DNA of 64,000 nt from Paraburkholderia sp. BL25I1N1 (lineage in GTDB: Bacteria > Pseudomonadota > Gammaproteobacteria > Burkholderiales > Burkholderiaceae), in assembly GCF_003002025.1 (NCBI RefSeq), contig NZ_PVZB01000014.1:124001-188000 (forward strand), read 5' to 3'. Below the pieces are notes generated by a model. It saw nothing but the letters and a program-made list of their open reading frames with translations. It was not told where the DNA came from and made no database searches. Of this stretch, positions 43,087 to 52,427 are shown piece by piece. A program made the position numbers and the translations under genes. Every line of letters begins with the position of its first letter. Within the stretch, counting starts at the first letter, position 1.

Positions 43087-44811
43087 TCAGCGCAGATTCG
43101 TCGTCGCCAGCTCGACGACCTCATCCCCGCGACCGTTCAGCACCGCCTTCAGCATATACAGGCTGAAGCCCTTGGCCTGCGCCCACTGGATTTTCGGCGG
43201 CATGGCGAGTTCGTGCTTCGCGGTCACCACGTCGATCACCGCCGGACCCGGATGCGCGAACGCCTCGCGCAATGCCGGTTCGATGTTTTCCGACAGTTCG
43301 ATTCGGACACCGTAGATTCCCGCGCCGCGCGCGATGGCTGCGAAGTCGGTGGTGGCCAGATCGGTGCCGGCTTCCAGATAACCGCCCGCTTTCATCTCCA
43401 TCGCGACGAAGCCGAGCACGCTGTTGTTGAACACCACGACCTTGATCGGCAAATCCAGCTGACGCGCAGTGAGCAGATCGCCGAGCAGCATCGACAGGCC
43501 GCCGTCGCCTGACAGCGAGATCACCTGGCGGCCGGGGTTCGCGGCCTGCGCGCCCAGGGCTTGCGGCATCGCGTTCGCCATCGAGCCGTGATTGAACGAA
43601 CCGTGCAACGAGCGCTTGCCGTTCATGGTCAGATAGCGCGCGGCCCAGAGCGTCGGCGTGCCGACGTCGGCGGAGAACACCGCGTCCTCGTTGGCGACCT
43701 TGTCGACGATGCTGGTGAGATATTGCGGATGAATCGCGCGTCCCGGGGCGGATGGCCGCGCGAGGTCGTCGAGATCCTTGCGCGTGTCCGCATAGTGCTT
43801 GCGCGCATTCTCCAGGAAACGCCGGTCGCTCTTGTGCTTGAGCCGCGGCATTAGCGCCTGCAAGGTCGCCTTCACGTCGCCGACCAGACCGAGCTTCAAC
43901 GGCGCTCGCTTGCCGAGCGCGGAACCGCGCCGGTCGATCTGCACCACGTTGCCATGCGACGGGTAGAAGTTGCGATACGGGAAATCGGTGCCGAGCATCA
44001 CGAGCGTGTCGCACGACATCATCGCGTGATAGCCGGAGCTGAAGCCGATCAGCCCGGTCATGCCGACATCGAACGGGTTGTCCCACTCCACGTATTGCTT
44101 GCCGCGCAGCGCATGCACGGTCGGGGCGCCGAGCTGATCCGCGAAGGCGACCACTTCGTCGTGCGCGCCGGCGCAGCCGCTGCCGCACAGCAGCGTCACG
44201 CCGCCCGCCTGGTTGAGCAGATCGGCAAGCCGGTCGAGATCCGCATCGGACGGCACCACGGTGGAACGCTCCAGCGTGCCGGCCCATGCCGGCGTTTCCT
44301 CGGGTGCGTCGCCCAGCGCGACATCGCCCGGCAGCACGATCACGGCAACGCCGCGCTCTTCGATCGCGGTGCGCATGGCGCGCGCCAACACGCGCGGGAA
44401 CTGCGACGGGTTCGTCACCAGTTCGACGTAGTGGCTGCACTCCTTGAACAACTCTTGCGGATGGGTTTCCTGAAAGTAGCCGAGGCCGATTTCCGACGAT
44501 GGAATATGCGCGGCAATCGCGAGCACAGGCTGATGATTGCGATGACAGTCGTACAGGCCGTTGATGAGGTGCAGATTGCCCGGACCGCAACTGCCCGCGC
44601 AGACCGCGAGCTTGCCGGTCGCGGCGGCATCGGCGCCGGCGGCGAAAGCGGCCACTTCTTCATGGCGCGTGTGCATCCAGCGAATGGAACCAAGGCGTTG
44701 CAAGCTATCCGACAGGCCGTTCAGGCTGTCGCCCGTCACGCCCCAGATTCGCTCGACGTCCGCCGCCGCCAGTGTTTTGGCCAGATAATCCGCGATAGTC
44801 TGCTTACCCAT
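43087..44811 (-). CDS. poxB: Ubiquinone-dependent pyruvate dehydrogenase
   Basis: Oxidatively decarboxylates pyruvate to acetate and CO2, passing electrons to ubiquinone at the membrane. The 574-residue ThDP- and FAD-dependent protein has the Glu in HTRHEEVAAFAAGADAAATG, the FAD domain around LGTDFPYRNFYPSH, and the thiamine-diphosphate motif GDGGLSMLLGDLLTARQLDL ending in N-N. The order of PYR, FAD and PP domains is standard. The start at 44811 gives MGKQTIADYLAKTLAAADVE. It may be stationary-phase-controlled in relatives; no such site was defined here. Confidence 0.94.
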   Translation of the reverse strand: MGKQTIADYLAKTLAAADVERIWGVTGDSLNGLSDSLQRLGSIRWMHTRHEEVAAFAAGADAAATGKLAVCAGSCGPGNLHLINGLYDCHRNHQPVLAIAAHIPSSEIGLGYFQETHPQELFKECSHYVELVTNPSQFPRVLARAMRTAIEERGVAVIVLPGDVALGDAPEETPAWAGTLERSTVVPSDADLDRLADLLNQAGGVTLLCGSGCAGAHDEVVAFADQLGAPTVHALRGKQYVEWDNPFDVGMTGLIGFSSGYHAMMSCDTLVMLGTDFPYRNFYPSHGNVVQIDRRGSALGKRAPLKLGLVGDVKATLQALMPRLKHKSDRRFLENARKHYADTRKDLDDLARPSAPGRAIHPQYLTSIVDKVANEDAVFSADVGTPTLWAARYLTMNGKRSLHGSFNHGSMANAMPQALGAQAANPGRQVISLSGDGGLSMLLGDLLTARQLDLPIKVVVFNNSVLGFVAMEMKAGGYLEAGTDLATTDFAAIARGAGIYGVRIELSENIEPALREAFAHPGPAVIDVVTAKHELAMPPKIQWAQAKGFSLYMLKAVLNGRGDEVVELATTNLR

Positions 44812-44947
44812 GCTGTACTCCGCTCAGTGAGAAAGACGCTGCCTCCGGAATGCACGAGAGTAACGCTTCCTCACGAAACGTGCCGCCACGGTGCCGCTGT
44901 AAGCGCGGTGAAATGATCGCATTTGAGAACGGCCTGTTACCGCACGC

Positions 44948-45781
44948 TCAGCGCAACATGAACGACATCGCCGACAGGCAATTCAGCATACGCACCACAT
45001 GTTCCGCCGAAGCCGCGCTGAAGCGCAACGTGACCGCATCCACGCGCGTAAGCGTCGGCCATTGGCAGAACAGATCGGCGAGCGCGCTGGTTTGCACGCG
45101 CAGTTCGCATTCCACGGGCTTCGCTTCGCTGCGGGTGGATTCGCGCGCATGCCCCTTCGCGAGATGCTGCTGAACCACTTCGCGCGCGGCGGTTTCGATT
45201 GCAGCACGAGCGCTCGCCGGCGATTGCGTCACGCCGCTCGCATGTCCGGTCGCGCTCTTGGTGACGACAAAACGCGCGCCTGGAAAACGCGGCGCGGTTT
45301 CTTCGGCGAAGACATCGTCGCCGGATAAAAGCGCGACCTGTGCGCCATATTCTTCCGCCAGCGCGCCGTATACGCCCGCCTCGCCGACCTCGATGCCATT
45401 CAGCGAAACGCGTGCGAACGCAAAGCTGTTGATGGTGTGCGCGAGGATGCCGCGCGTTTGCGACATGGCGTGATAGCCGATCATGAAGACTAGCGCCGCG
45501 CCGTATTCAAGGCCGGCCATCATGCCCAACGTGCGTGGTTTGCCGAGCACCACCTGGGCGCGCGCGTCGAGCAGGTCGGGCAGCAGGTTGCGAAAGCCGC
45601 CGTGCGAATCGTTGACCCACACTTGCGTCGCGCCACCGGCGAAGGCGCCTTCGATGGCGGCGTTGGCTTCGAGCGTCATCCAGCGGCGCGCGGCTTCGTA
45701 TTCGCCGTTGCCCGCGCGCGTCTGTTCAGGATGAAATACGCCGGCAATGCCTTCGATGTCGGTGGAAATGAGGACTTTCAT
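44948..45781 (-). CDS. M55 family D-aminopeptidase (DppA-like)
   Basis: A 277-residue zinc aminopeptidase. It begins MKVLISTDIEGIAGVFHPEQ, the DppA hallmark with the D-x-E zinc ligands, and has WVNDSHGGFRNLLPD and ALVFMIGYHAMSQTRGILAH with further His. Family members remove N-terminal D-residues from peptides such as D-Ala-D-Ala. Its start overlaps the stop of the upstream P1 peptidase gene by 1 base (TGATG), so it is translationally coupled, and it is the last gene of the peptide operon. Confidence 0.9.
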   Translation of the reverse strand: MKVLISTDIEGIAGVFHPEQTRAGNGEYEAARRWMTLEANAAIEGAFAGGATQVWVNDSHGGFRNLLPDLLDARAQVVLGKPRTLGMMAGLEYGAALVFMIGYHAMSQTRGILAHTINSFAFARVSLNGIEVGEAGVYGALAEEYGAQVALLSGDDVFAEETAPRFPGARFVVTKSATGHASGVTQSPASARAAIETAAREVVQQHLAKGHARESTRSEAKPVECELRVQTSALADLFCQWPTLTRVDAVTLRFSAASAEHVVRMLNCLSAMSFMLR

Positions 45782-46845
45782 CAGCGGGTGCGTTCGAATA
45801 GTTGGGCAAGATCGGGCACAGAGTCACGCAGCGATAGACGCTGGTGAGCGTCGCGCCCGGTTACGGATACGGCGCTCCACAAGGCATCGAGAATCGCCTG
45901 CTCGACGCTGTCAGCGCACGCGCGAAAGAGCGGGTCGAGACGTTCGTCGGCGAGGAGCGGTGGGAGCGTGATGAAGTCGGCGCCGTGAGGCACCGTATAG
46001 GCCGTTGAAAACGCCAGCGCGATATCGCCGCTGCCGTGGCCGTAGACCGAACCGGTGCGCGCGAGACCCGCCGCCGCGCGCAAGGAGAGACGTTTGAGCT
46101 GGCGTGCGTCGAGCGGCGCGTCCGTGGCGACGATCATGATGATCGAGCCTTGTTCGGGCTTCGTTGACTCCTTGTTGGCGCGCTCGGCGAGCACACGGCC
46201 GAGCGGCGTGCCGTCGACGGTCAACATCGGCAGCCGGCCGAAGTTCGCCAGCACCAGAGCGCCGACGGTATAGCTGCGCCCCGCTGCGATTACCACACGG
46301 GACGCGTTGCCGATCCCGCCCTTCAGATCGAAGCACGACATGCCCCGGCCGGCACCGATCGATCCGCTCGCTACATCCGCACTGGCCGCGGCATAAGCAT
46401 CGTCGAAATGCTGGTCGGTGACGGCCAGCGCCTGGATATCGTTCAGATACCCGTCATTGCATTCGAACACCAGGGGATTGACCGTCGACCACTCGCGCCC
46501 GATCTGCGGATTCGCGCGAATGGCCGCACGAATCTGCGCCTGCGCGACAGCCGCGACGCCGAATGTATTGGTCAACGCAATCGGCGTTTCGAGTGTGCCG
46601 AGTTCTTCGACCTGCACGAGCCCGATGCTTTTGCCGAACCCGTTGATCACCGACGCCGCCGCCGGCACCTTCGCGAGAAACGGATCGCCGTCATGCGGAC
46701 GAATTACGGTCACACCGGTTTGCACGGCACCTTGGTCGAGCGTGCAATGCCCAACCGTCACGCCCTGCACATCGGCAATCGTGCCGAGCGGACCGCTTGG
46801 CAATCCGCCGATATGCGGCGCACCACAAAGCGCAGTCGAATTCAT
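45781..46845 (-). CDS. P1 family peptidase (DmpA-like)
   Basis: A 354-residue N-terminal-nucleophile hydrolase. It has FGKSIGLVQVEELGTLETPI and TNTFGVAAVAQAQIRAA at the N-terminal side, then GRGMSCFDLKGGIGNASRVV, which spans the expected self-cleavage region (G-G-I-G-x-x-S-R), then IMIVATDAPLDARQLKRLSL. DmpA-type enzymes cleave peptides with N-terminal L- or D-Ala, beta-amino or related residues. Four-base overlap (ATGA) with the permease gene upstream and coupled to the M55 gene downstream. The self-processing nucleophile cannot be assigned to a particular residue from sequence alone. Confidence 0.9.
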   Translation of the reverse strand: MNSTALCGAPHIGGLPSGPLGTIADVQGVTVGHCTLDQGAVQTGVTVIRPHDGDPFLAKVPAAASVINGFGKSIGLVQVEELGTLETPIALTNTFGVAAVAQAQIRAAIRANPQIGREWSTVNPLVFECNDGYLNDIQALAVTDQHFDDAYAAASADVASGSIGAGRGMSCFDLKGGIGNASRVVIAAGRSYTVGALVLANFGRLPMLTVDGTPLGRVLAERANKESTKPEQGSIIMIVATDAPLDARQLKRLSLRAAAGLARTGSVYGHGSGDIALAFSTAYTVPHGADFITLPPLLADERLDPLFRACADSVEQAILDALWSAVSVTGRDAHQRLSLRDSVPDLAQLFERTR

Positions 46846-47747
46846 GGCCGGTCGAGCTTCGGATCGAGCGCATCGCGCAAACCGTCGCCGAGCAGATTGA
46901 ACGCCAGCACGGTCAGGAAAATCGCGAGACTGGGAAACAGCGCGATGTGCGGCGCCGTAACCATGTCGGCGCGCGCTTCATTGAGCATCGCGCCCCACTC
47001 CGGCGTCGGCGGTTGCGCGCCGAGGCCGAGAAACGACAGACTCGCCGCGGTGATGATCGAGGTGCCGATACGCATCGTGAAGTACACGACCACCGAGGAA
47101 ATCGTCCCCGGCAGAATGTGCCGCACGATGATCGTCCAATCCGACGCGCCGATGCTGCGCGCCGCTTCGATATACGTGAGCTGCTTGAGCATCAGCGTAT
47201 TGCCGCGCACAAGCCGCGCGAACGCCGGAATGCTGAAGATCGCGACCGCGCAGATCACGTTGATCATGCCGTTGCCGAGAATCGCCACCACGCCGATCGC
47301 CAGCAGAATGCCGGGAAAGGCGAACAGCACGTCGGCCACGCGCATGGTGATGCGATCCCACCAGCCTTCGTAGTAGCCGGCGAGCAAGCCGAAGAACGTG
47401 CCGATCACCGCGCCGATCGCAACGGACAGAAATCCCGCTTCGAGCGAAATACGCGAGCCCGCAAGAATTCGGCTGAAAATATCGCGGCCCAGCGAATCCA
47501 CGCCGAACCAGTGCGCAGCGGAGGGCCCCGCGTTCAACGCGTCGTAGTCGAAAAAATTCTCCGGATCGTACGGCACGATATGCGGCGCGACGATCGCGAC
47601 CGCAATCAACAGCAGCACGAAGATGCCGGCGCCGAGCGCCACGTGCTGCTTACGGAATTTGCGCCAGAACTCGCTCCATGGCGTGCGGATGGCGGCTTGT
47701 GCTTTCACGGTGCTGGCCGCAGTCGGCTCGGTGGCGGTCGTGCTCAT
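46842..47747 (-). CDS. gsiD: Peptide ABC transporter permease, DppC/GsiD type
   Basis: A 301-residue inner-membrane subunit with six hydrophobic segments. N-terminal KAQAAIRTPWSEFWRKFRKQ, then LGAGIFVLLLIAVAIVAPHI (helix 1); FGVDSLGRDIFSRILAGSRI is the usual DppC extracytoplasmic loop; EAARSIGASDWTIIVRHILP is the EAA loop that contacts the ATPase. It forms the channel with the DppB-type partner 7 bases upstream. GsiD or DppC are equally suitable names; the substrate probably is a di- or tripeptide or glutathione. Confidence 0.92.
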   Translation of the reverse strand: MSTTATEPTAASTVKAQAAIRTPWSEFWRKFRKQHVALGAGIFVLLLIAVAIVAPHIVPYDPENFFDYDALNAGPSAAHWFGVDSLGRDIFSRILAGSRISLEAGFLSVAIGAVIGTFFGLLAGYYEGWWDRITMRVADVLFAFPGILLAIGVVAILGNGMINVICAVAIFSIPAFARLVRGNTLMLKQLTYIEAARSIGASDWTIIVRHILPGTISSVVVYFTMRIGTSIITAASLSFLGLGAQPPTPEWGAMLNEARADMVTAPHIALFPSLAIFLTVLAFNLLGDGLRDALDPKLDRP

Positions 47748-47754
47748 GCGGGCC

Positions 47755-48675
47755 TCACTTGAAACGGATGGTCGGATTGATCACGGCGTACAGCACGTCC
47801 ACGATCAGATTGATGATGATGAATTCCAGCGAGAACAACAGCACTTCCGCCTGAATCACCGGATAGTCGCGCATCGAAACGGCATCCACCAGCAGGCGTC
47901 CGAGGCCCGGCCAGTTGAACACCACTTCGACCACGATCGAACCGCCCAGCAGAAAACCAAATTGCAGACCCATCATCGTGATGACGGGAATCATCGCGTT
48001 GCGCAGGCAGTGTTTGACGATCACGAGACGCTCCGGCACGCCCTTGGCGCGCGCGGTGCGCACGAAGTCCTCGTTCATCACTTCGACGAACGACGCGCGC
48101 GTGAAGCGCGCCATCACCGCCGCGACGGCCGCGCCGAGCGTGAGCGACGGCAGCACATAGCTCTGCCACGAACCATCACCGACAATCGGCAGCCAGCCGA
48201 GCTTCACCGAAAAGATCTCCATCAGCAGCATGCCGAGCGCGAATGCGGGAAACGATATACCCGACACCGCGAGCGTCATGCCGAGCCGGTCCGGCCAGCG
48301 GTTGCGCCACACCGCCGAAACGATGCCGATGCCCATGCCCAGCACGACCGCCCACACCATGCTGGCGAGCGTGAGCAGCAGCGTCGGCATGAAGCGCTCG
48401 CCGATTTCCTGGCTGACCGGGCGCTTGCTGCGCGTCGAAATGCCGAAGTCGCCGTGCGCGATCTTCACGAAGAAGCTGGCGAATTGCTGCGGCATCGGCT
48501 TGTTCAGCCCGAGGTCGGCCCGCACCAGCGCAACAGTCGCCTCGTCCGCGTCGGGACCGGCGGCGAGCCGCGCCGGATCGCCCGGCAGCATATGCACGAA
48601 CAGGAACACCAGCACGGCGACGATGAAAAGCGTCGGCAGCAGGCCAAAGAGACGTTTGACGAGGAAATTCAGCAT
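47755..48675 (-). CDS. gsiC: Peptide ABC transporter permease, DppB/GsiC type
   Basis: A 306-residue inner-membrane subunit. It begins MLNFLVKRLFGLLPTLFIVA, the usual DppB start with first helix, and has FVHMLPGDPARLAAGPDADE, and the EAA loop near RTARAKGVPERLVIVKHCLR. Six membrane segments are evident. The start at 48675 is preferred over an upstream in-frame ATG because homologues begin MLxFLxRR. It pairs with the DppC-type gene downstream; gap to the binding-protein gene is 123 bases. Confidence 0.92.
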   Translation of the reverse strand: MLNFLVKRLFGLLPTLFIVAVLVFLFVHMLPGDPARLAAGPDADEATVALVRADLGLNKPMPQQFASFFVKIAHGDFGISTRSKRPVSQEIGERFMPTLLLTLASMVWAVVLGMGIGIVSAVWRNRWPDRLGMTLAVSGISFPAFALGMLLMEIFSVKLGWLPIVGDGSWQSYVLPSLTLGAAVAAVMARFTRASFVEVMNEDFVRTARAKGVPERLVIVKHCLRNAMIPVITMMGLQFGFLLGGSIVVEVVFNWPGLGRLLVDAVSMRDYPVIQAEVLLFSLEFIIINLIVDVLYAVINPTIRFK

Positions 48676-48798
48676 GACATCCAATCCAGCAATGATGCGG
48701 GCAACGAAAGATCTTGTGCGGCGCGTAGTGAAGCAAAGCAGCCAGCGTGCAGCGCGGGCGTGCTGATGAAACAACACGCCCGCGCTCACGTCAGCTCA

Positions 48799-50361
48799 TC
48801 ACTTGATCGCGATCTCGTCGAAATTGAACGAGCCGTCCGGCGCGACATAAGCACCCGACAGACGCTTGCTGCGCGCATACACCACCTTCTCCTTGACGAG
48901 GAAGATCCACGGCGCGTCGGCCCAGATGCGTTTTTGCGCGTCGGTATAGAGCTCGGCTTTCTTCGCACGGTCGGTGGTTTCGAGCGCCTGCTTCAGATCG
49001 CTGTCGACGGTGTCGTTCTTGTAGTACGCCGTGTTGACCATCTTCGGCGGGAACGAGACCGACGCCAGCAGCGGCGTGATCGCCCAATCCGCTTCGCCCG
49101 TCGACGACGACCAGCCCGCGTAATACATGCGCACCGGCGCCGTCGCGGCGTCCTGCGCGCTTTCCACCTTGGCGACGCGTTGGCCTGCCTCGAGCGCTTC
49201 GACCTGCGCCTTGATGCCCACCTGCGCGAGTTGCTGCTGCACGAACTGGATCACCTTCTGCGCGGTCGAGTAGTTATAAGCGGACCACAGCGTGGTTTCG
49301 AAACCGTTCGGATAGCCCGCTTCCTTCAACAACGCGCGCGCCTTGGCCGGATCGTACGGCCACGGGCCCTGCTTCACCGCGTAGTCGACGCCTTGCGGCA
49401 CCACGCCGTCGGCCGGCGTCGCGTAACCGGCGAACACGACCTTGGTGAGCGCGTCCTTGTTGACGGCATAGTTCAGCGCTTCACGCACCTTCGGATTGTC
49501 GAACGGCTTCTGGTTCACGTTCAGGCTGATATAACGCTGAATGATCGACGGCGACGCGATCAGATCGACCTTCGGGCTCGACTGCAATTGCGCGGCCTGT
49601 TCGAACGGCACCTGGAAGGCGAAATCCGCTTCGCCGGTGCGCATCAACGCGGCGCGCGTGTTGTTGTCGACCACCGGCTTCCAGTCGATCGCGTCGACCT
49701 TGGGGTAGCCCTTCTTCCAGTAGCCGACAAACTTCTTCACCGTCAGATCGCCCGCCGGATCCCACTTCACCAGTTCGAACGGACCCGTGCCGACCGGATG
49801 AAACGCGATGTCCTTGCCGTACTTCTTCAGCGCGTCCGGCGAAATCATCACCGCCGAAGGATGCGCCAGCACGTTGATGAACGCCGAGAACGGCGCCTTC
49901 AGCGTGATCTTCACCGTGTACGGATCGATCACTTCGGTCTTCTCGATGCGGTTGAACATGTTGTAGCGCTTGAGCTTGTTCGCCGGATCCGTCACACGGT
50001 CGAAGTTCGCCTTCACCGCGGTGGCGTTGAAGTCGGTGCCGTCCTGGAACTTCACGCCGTGGCGCAGCTTGAACGTGTAGACCTTCGCATCCGGGCTGGC
50101 TTCGTAGCTGTCGGCCAGCACGTTGACCAGCTTCATGTCCTTGTCGAAGCCGAACAGCCCCTGATAAAACGACTTGGCGACGGCTTGCGAGAGCGTGTCG
50201 TTGGCATCGTACGGATCGAGCGTCGTGAAGGTCGAGGCGACGGCCATTACTGCCGTGGTGTCGGCGTGCGCCGCATTGCCCGCGAGCATCGCGAACACCA
50301 CTGCGCCGCCGCTAACCAGCGCGCGCAAACGAAACGGAGAAGACGGGACCAGCAGGTTCAT
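48799..50361 (-). CDS. gsiB: Peptide-binding periplasmic protein (SBP family 5)
   Basis: A 520-residue secreted solute receptor. The signal peptide (RLRALVSGGAVVFAMLAGNA then AHA) precedes the mature protein. Conserved parts are FTTLDPYDANDTLSQAVAKS, VYTFKLRHGVKFQDGTDFNA (the family 5 signature), FHPVGTGPFELVKWDPAGDL, and LNVNQKPFDNPKVREALNYA. It delivers peptides or glutathione to the gsiCD channel. The order binding protein, then permeases is that of gsi operons. Confidence 0.93.
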   Translation of the reverse strand: MNLLVPSSPFRLRALVSGGAVVFAMLAGNAAHADTTAVMAVASTFTTLDPYDANDTLSQAVAKSFYQGLFGFDKDMKLVNVLADSYEASPDAKVYTFKLRHGVKFQDGTDFNATAVKANFDRVTDPANKLKRYNMFNRIEKTEVIDPYTVKITLKAPFSAFINVLAHPSAVMISPDALKKYGKDIAFHPVGTGPFELVKWDPAGDLTVKKFVGYWKKGYPKVDAIDWKPVVDNNTRAALMRTGEADFAFQVPFEQAAQLQSSPKVDLIASPSIIQRYISLNVNQKPFDNPKVREALNYAVNKDALTKVVFAGYATPADGVVPQGVDYAVKQGPWPYDPAKARALLKEAGYPNGFETTLWSAYNYSTAQKVIQFVQQQLAQVGIKAQVEALEAGQRVAKVESAQDAATAPVRMYYAGWSSSTGEADWAITPLLASVSFPPKMVNTAYYKNDTVDSDLKQALETTDRAKKAELYTDAQKRIWADAPWIFLVKEKVVYARSKRLSGAYVAPDGSFNFDEIAIK

Positions 50362-50443
50362 GAGGTTGGCTCCAGGCTGCGAAATGAAACAGGTTGTGAT
50401 GCTGCGAGAACAAGCGTGTGGCTAGAGGTTTTAGTACGGGGTT

Positions 50444-52366
50444 TTAGTACGCGCCGCCCACGTGATGCTGGGCGACGAAATGATCCGGTCCGACCGCGAC
50501 GAGCGGCGCTACGATCGGTTCATCGTTGAGCGCGCGAATCGGACTCGGAATCTCATCGGCGGCGAGCATGCGTTTGGCGTGACGGCGCGCCGGATCGGCG
50601 ACCGGCACCGCGCCCATCAGCTTGCGCGTGTACGGATGCTGCGGCGCTTCGAACACCGCGCGGCGCGGGCCGATCTCGACGATCTGGCCGAGATACATCA
50701 CCGCAACGCGATGACTGACACGTTCGACCACGGCCATGTCGTGTGAAATGAACAGATACGCGACGCCGAGTTCACGCTGTAAATCGAGCATCAGGTTGAC
50801 GATCTGCGCTTGCACGGAGACATCGAGGGCGGACACGGATTCGTCGGCGATCACGACTTTGGGGTTCAACGCCAGCGCGCGCGCAATCGCAATGCGTTGC
50901 CGCTGACCGCCGGAGAATTCGTGCGGATAGCGCCGCGCGGCTTCGGGCGGCAAGCCGACTTTGTCGAGCAGCCACGCCACACGCGCCTGCGCTTCGGCGC
51001 CTTGCGCGACGCCGTGCACGAGCAGCGGCTCCATGATCGAGAAGCCGACCGTCAAGCGCGGATTCAGCGACGCGAACGGGTCCTGGAAAATAAACTGGAT
51101 ATCACGGCGCAGCGCCTGCAACGCGGGGCCGGTCAGCGAACTGATTTCGCGGCCGTTGAATTCGATCGACCCGCTTTGACTTTCGACGAGGCGCAGCAGC
51201 GAGCGGCCGGTTGTCGATTTGCCGCAACCCGATTCGCCGACCAGCGCGAGTGTTTCGCCGGGCCGCAAATCGAAGCTGACTTTTTCCACCGCATGCACGC
51301 GGCCCGTCACGCGGCCGAACACTCCGCTCTTGACCGGAAAGCGCGTGACCAGATCGCGGACGCGCAGAATCGGTGGCGTGGTTTCCTGCACCAGCGGCTG
51401 CGTTTCTTCGGCGACGGCGGCTGCGGGACGCACGGCTTGATCCGCGCCGCTCAGGCTCGCCTGCTCGACGGTCAGGATCGGAAACTTGGCCGGCTGATCC
51501 GTGCCTTGCATCGCGCCGAGACGCGGCACCGCGGCGAGCAACGCCTTCGTATAAGGATGCGACGGCGCGGCGAACAACGCGTCGGACGCGCCCTCTTCCA
51601 CCTTCTCGCCGCGATACATCACCAGCACGCGATCGGCCACTTCGGCGACCACGCCCATGTCGTGCGTGATGAAGATCACGCCCATGTTCATCTCGTCCTG
51701 CAAGCCGCGGATCAATTGCAGGATCTGCGCCTGGATCGTCACGTCGAGCGCGGTGGTCGGTTCATCGGCGATCAACAGCGCCGGCTTGCACGACAGCGCC
51801 ATCGCGATCATCACGCGTTGGCGCATGCCGCCCGACAGTTGATGCGGAAAGCGCGCCGCCACGCGCCGCGCTTCGGGAATGCGCACGAGTTCGAGCAGGC
51901 GCAGCGTTTCAGCGTGCGCGGCAGAGCGGCTCTTACCCTGATGCAACGCGATCGCCTCGCTGATCTGATCGCCCACCGTGAAGACCGGATTGAGCGAGGT
52001 CATCGGCTCCTGGAAAATCATCGCGATGTCGGCGCCGCGAATCGAACGCATCGTGCCGGACGACGCTTTCGCGAGGTCGAGCACGCCGCCGTCGCGGCGC
52101 CGAAAAGCGATGCTGCCGCCGGCAAGGCGCCCACCGCCATGCTCGATCAGCCGCATCAACGCGAGCGAGGTTACTGATTTGCCCGAACCCGATTCGCCGA
52201 CGATCGCCAACGTCTCGCCGCGCTCGACCGTCAGCGACAGATTGCGCACCGCGTTGAAGGTGGTGTCGCCGCTACGGAAGGCGACCGATAGATCGTCGAC
52301 CGCCAGCACGCGTTGCGGCGGCAAGGTCTCGATAAGCGGACGGGCGGTGTGCGATGAAGTCGGCAC
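50444..52366 (-). CDS. gsiA: Dual-domain peptide ABC ATPase, GsiA type
   Basis: A 640-residue cytosolic ATPase with two complete nucleotide-binding domains, a fusion of DppD and DppF-like units. Domain 1 (about 20-300) has GESGSGKS as Walker A, LSGGMRQR as signature and LLIADEPTTALDVTIQ as Walker B; domain 2 (about 340-620) has GESGCGKS, FSGGQRQRIAIARALAL and VIADESVSALDVSVQ. Both ATP sites look intact. A linker joins them at about 305-335. It drives the permease pair; the fused form is diagnostic of GsiA. Confidence 0.94.
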   Translation of the reverse strand: MPTSSHTARPLIETLPPQRVLAVDDLSVAFRSGDTTFNAVRNLSLTVERGETLAIVGESGSGKSVTSLALMRLIEHGGGRLAGGSIAFRRRDGGVLDLAKASSGTMRSIRGADIAMIFQEPMTSLNPVFTVGDQISEAIALHQGKSRSAAHAETLRLLELVRIPEARRVAARFPHQLSGGMRQRVMIAMALSCKPALLIADEPTTALDVTIQAQILQLIRGLQDEMNMGVIFITHDMGVVAEVADRVLVMYRGEKVEEGASDALFAAPSHPYTKALLAAVPRLGAMQGTDQPAKFPILTVEQASLSGADQAVRPAAAVAEETQPLVQETTPPILRVRDLVTRFPVKSGVFGRVTGRVHAVEKVSFDLRPGETLALVGESGCGKSTTGRSLLRLVESQSGSIEFNGREISSLTGPALQALRRDIQFIFQDPFASLNPRLTVGFSIMEPLLVHGVAQGAEAQARVAWLLDKVGLPPEAARRYPHEFSGGQRQRIAIARALALNPKVVIADESVSALDVSVQAQIVNLMLDLQRELGVAYLFISHDMAVVERVSHRVAVMYLGQIVEIGPRRAVFEAPQHPYTRKLMGAVPVADPARRHAKRMLAADEIPSPIRALNDEPIVAPLVAVGPDHFVAQHHVGGAY

Positions 52367-52427
52367 GGTAGTTCCTTTGAATTCGAACGCGGCTAACGGG
52401 GGTGCATGCTGTGAGCGGCCAGACTGA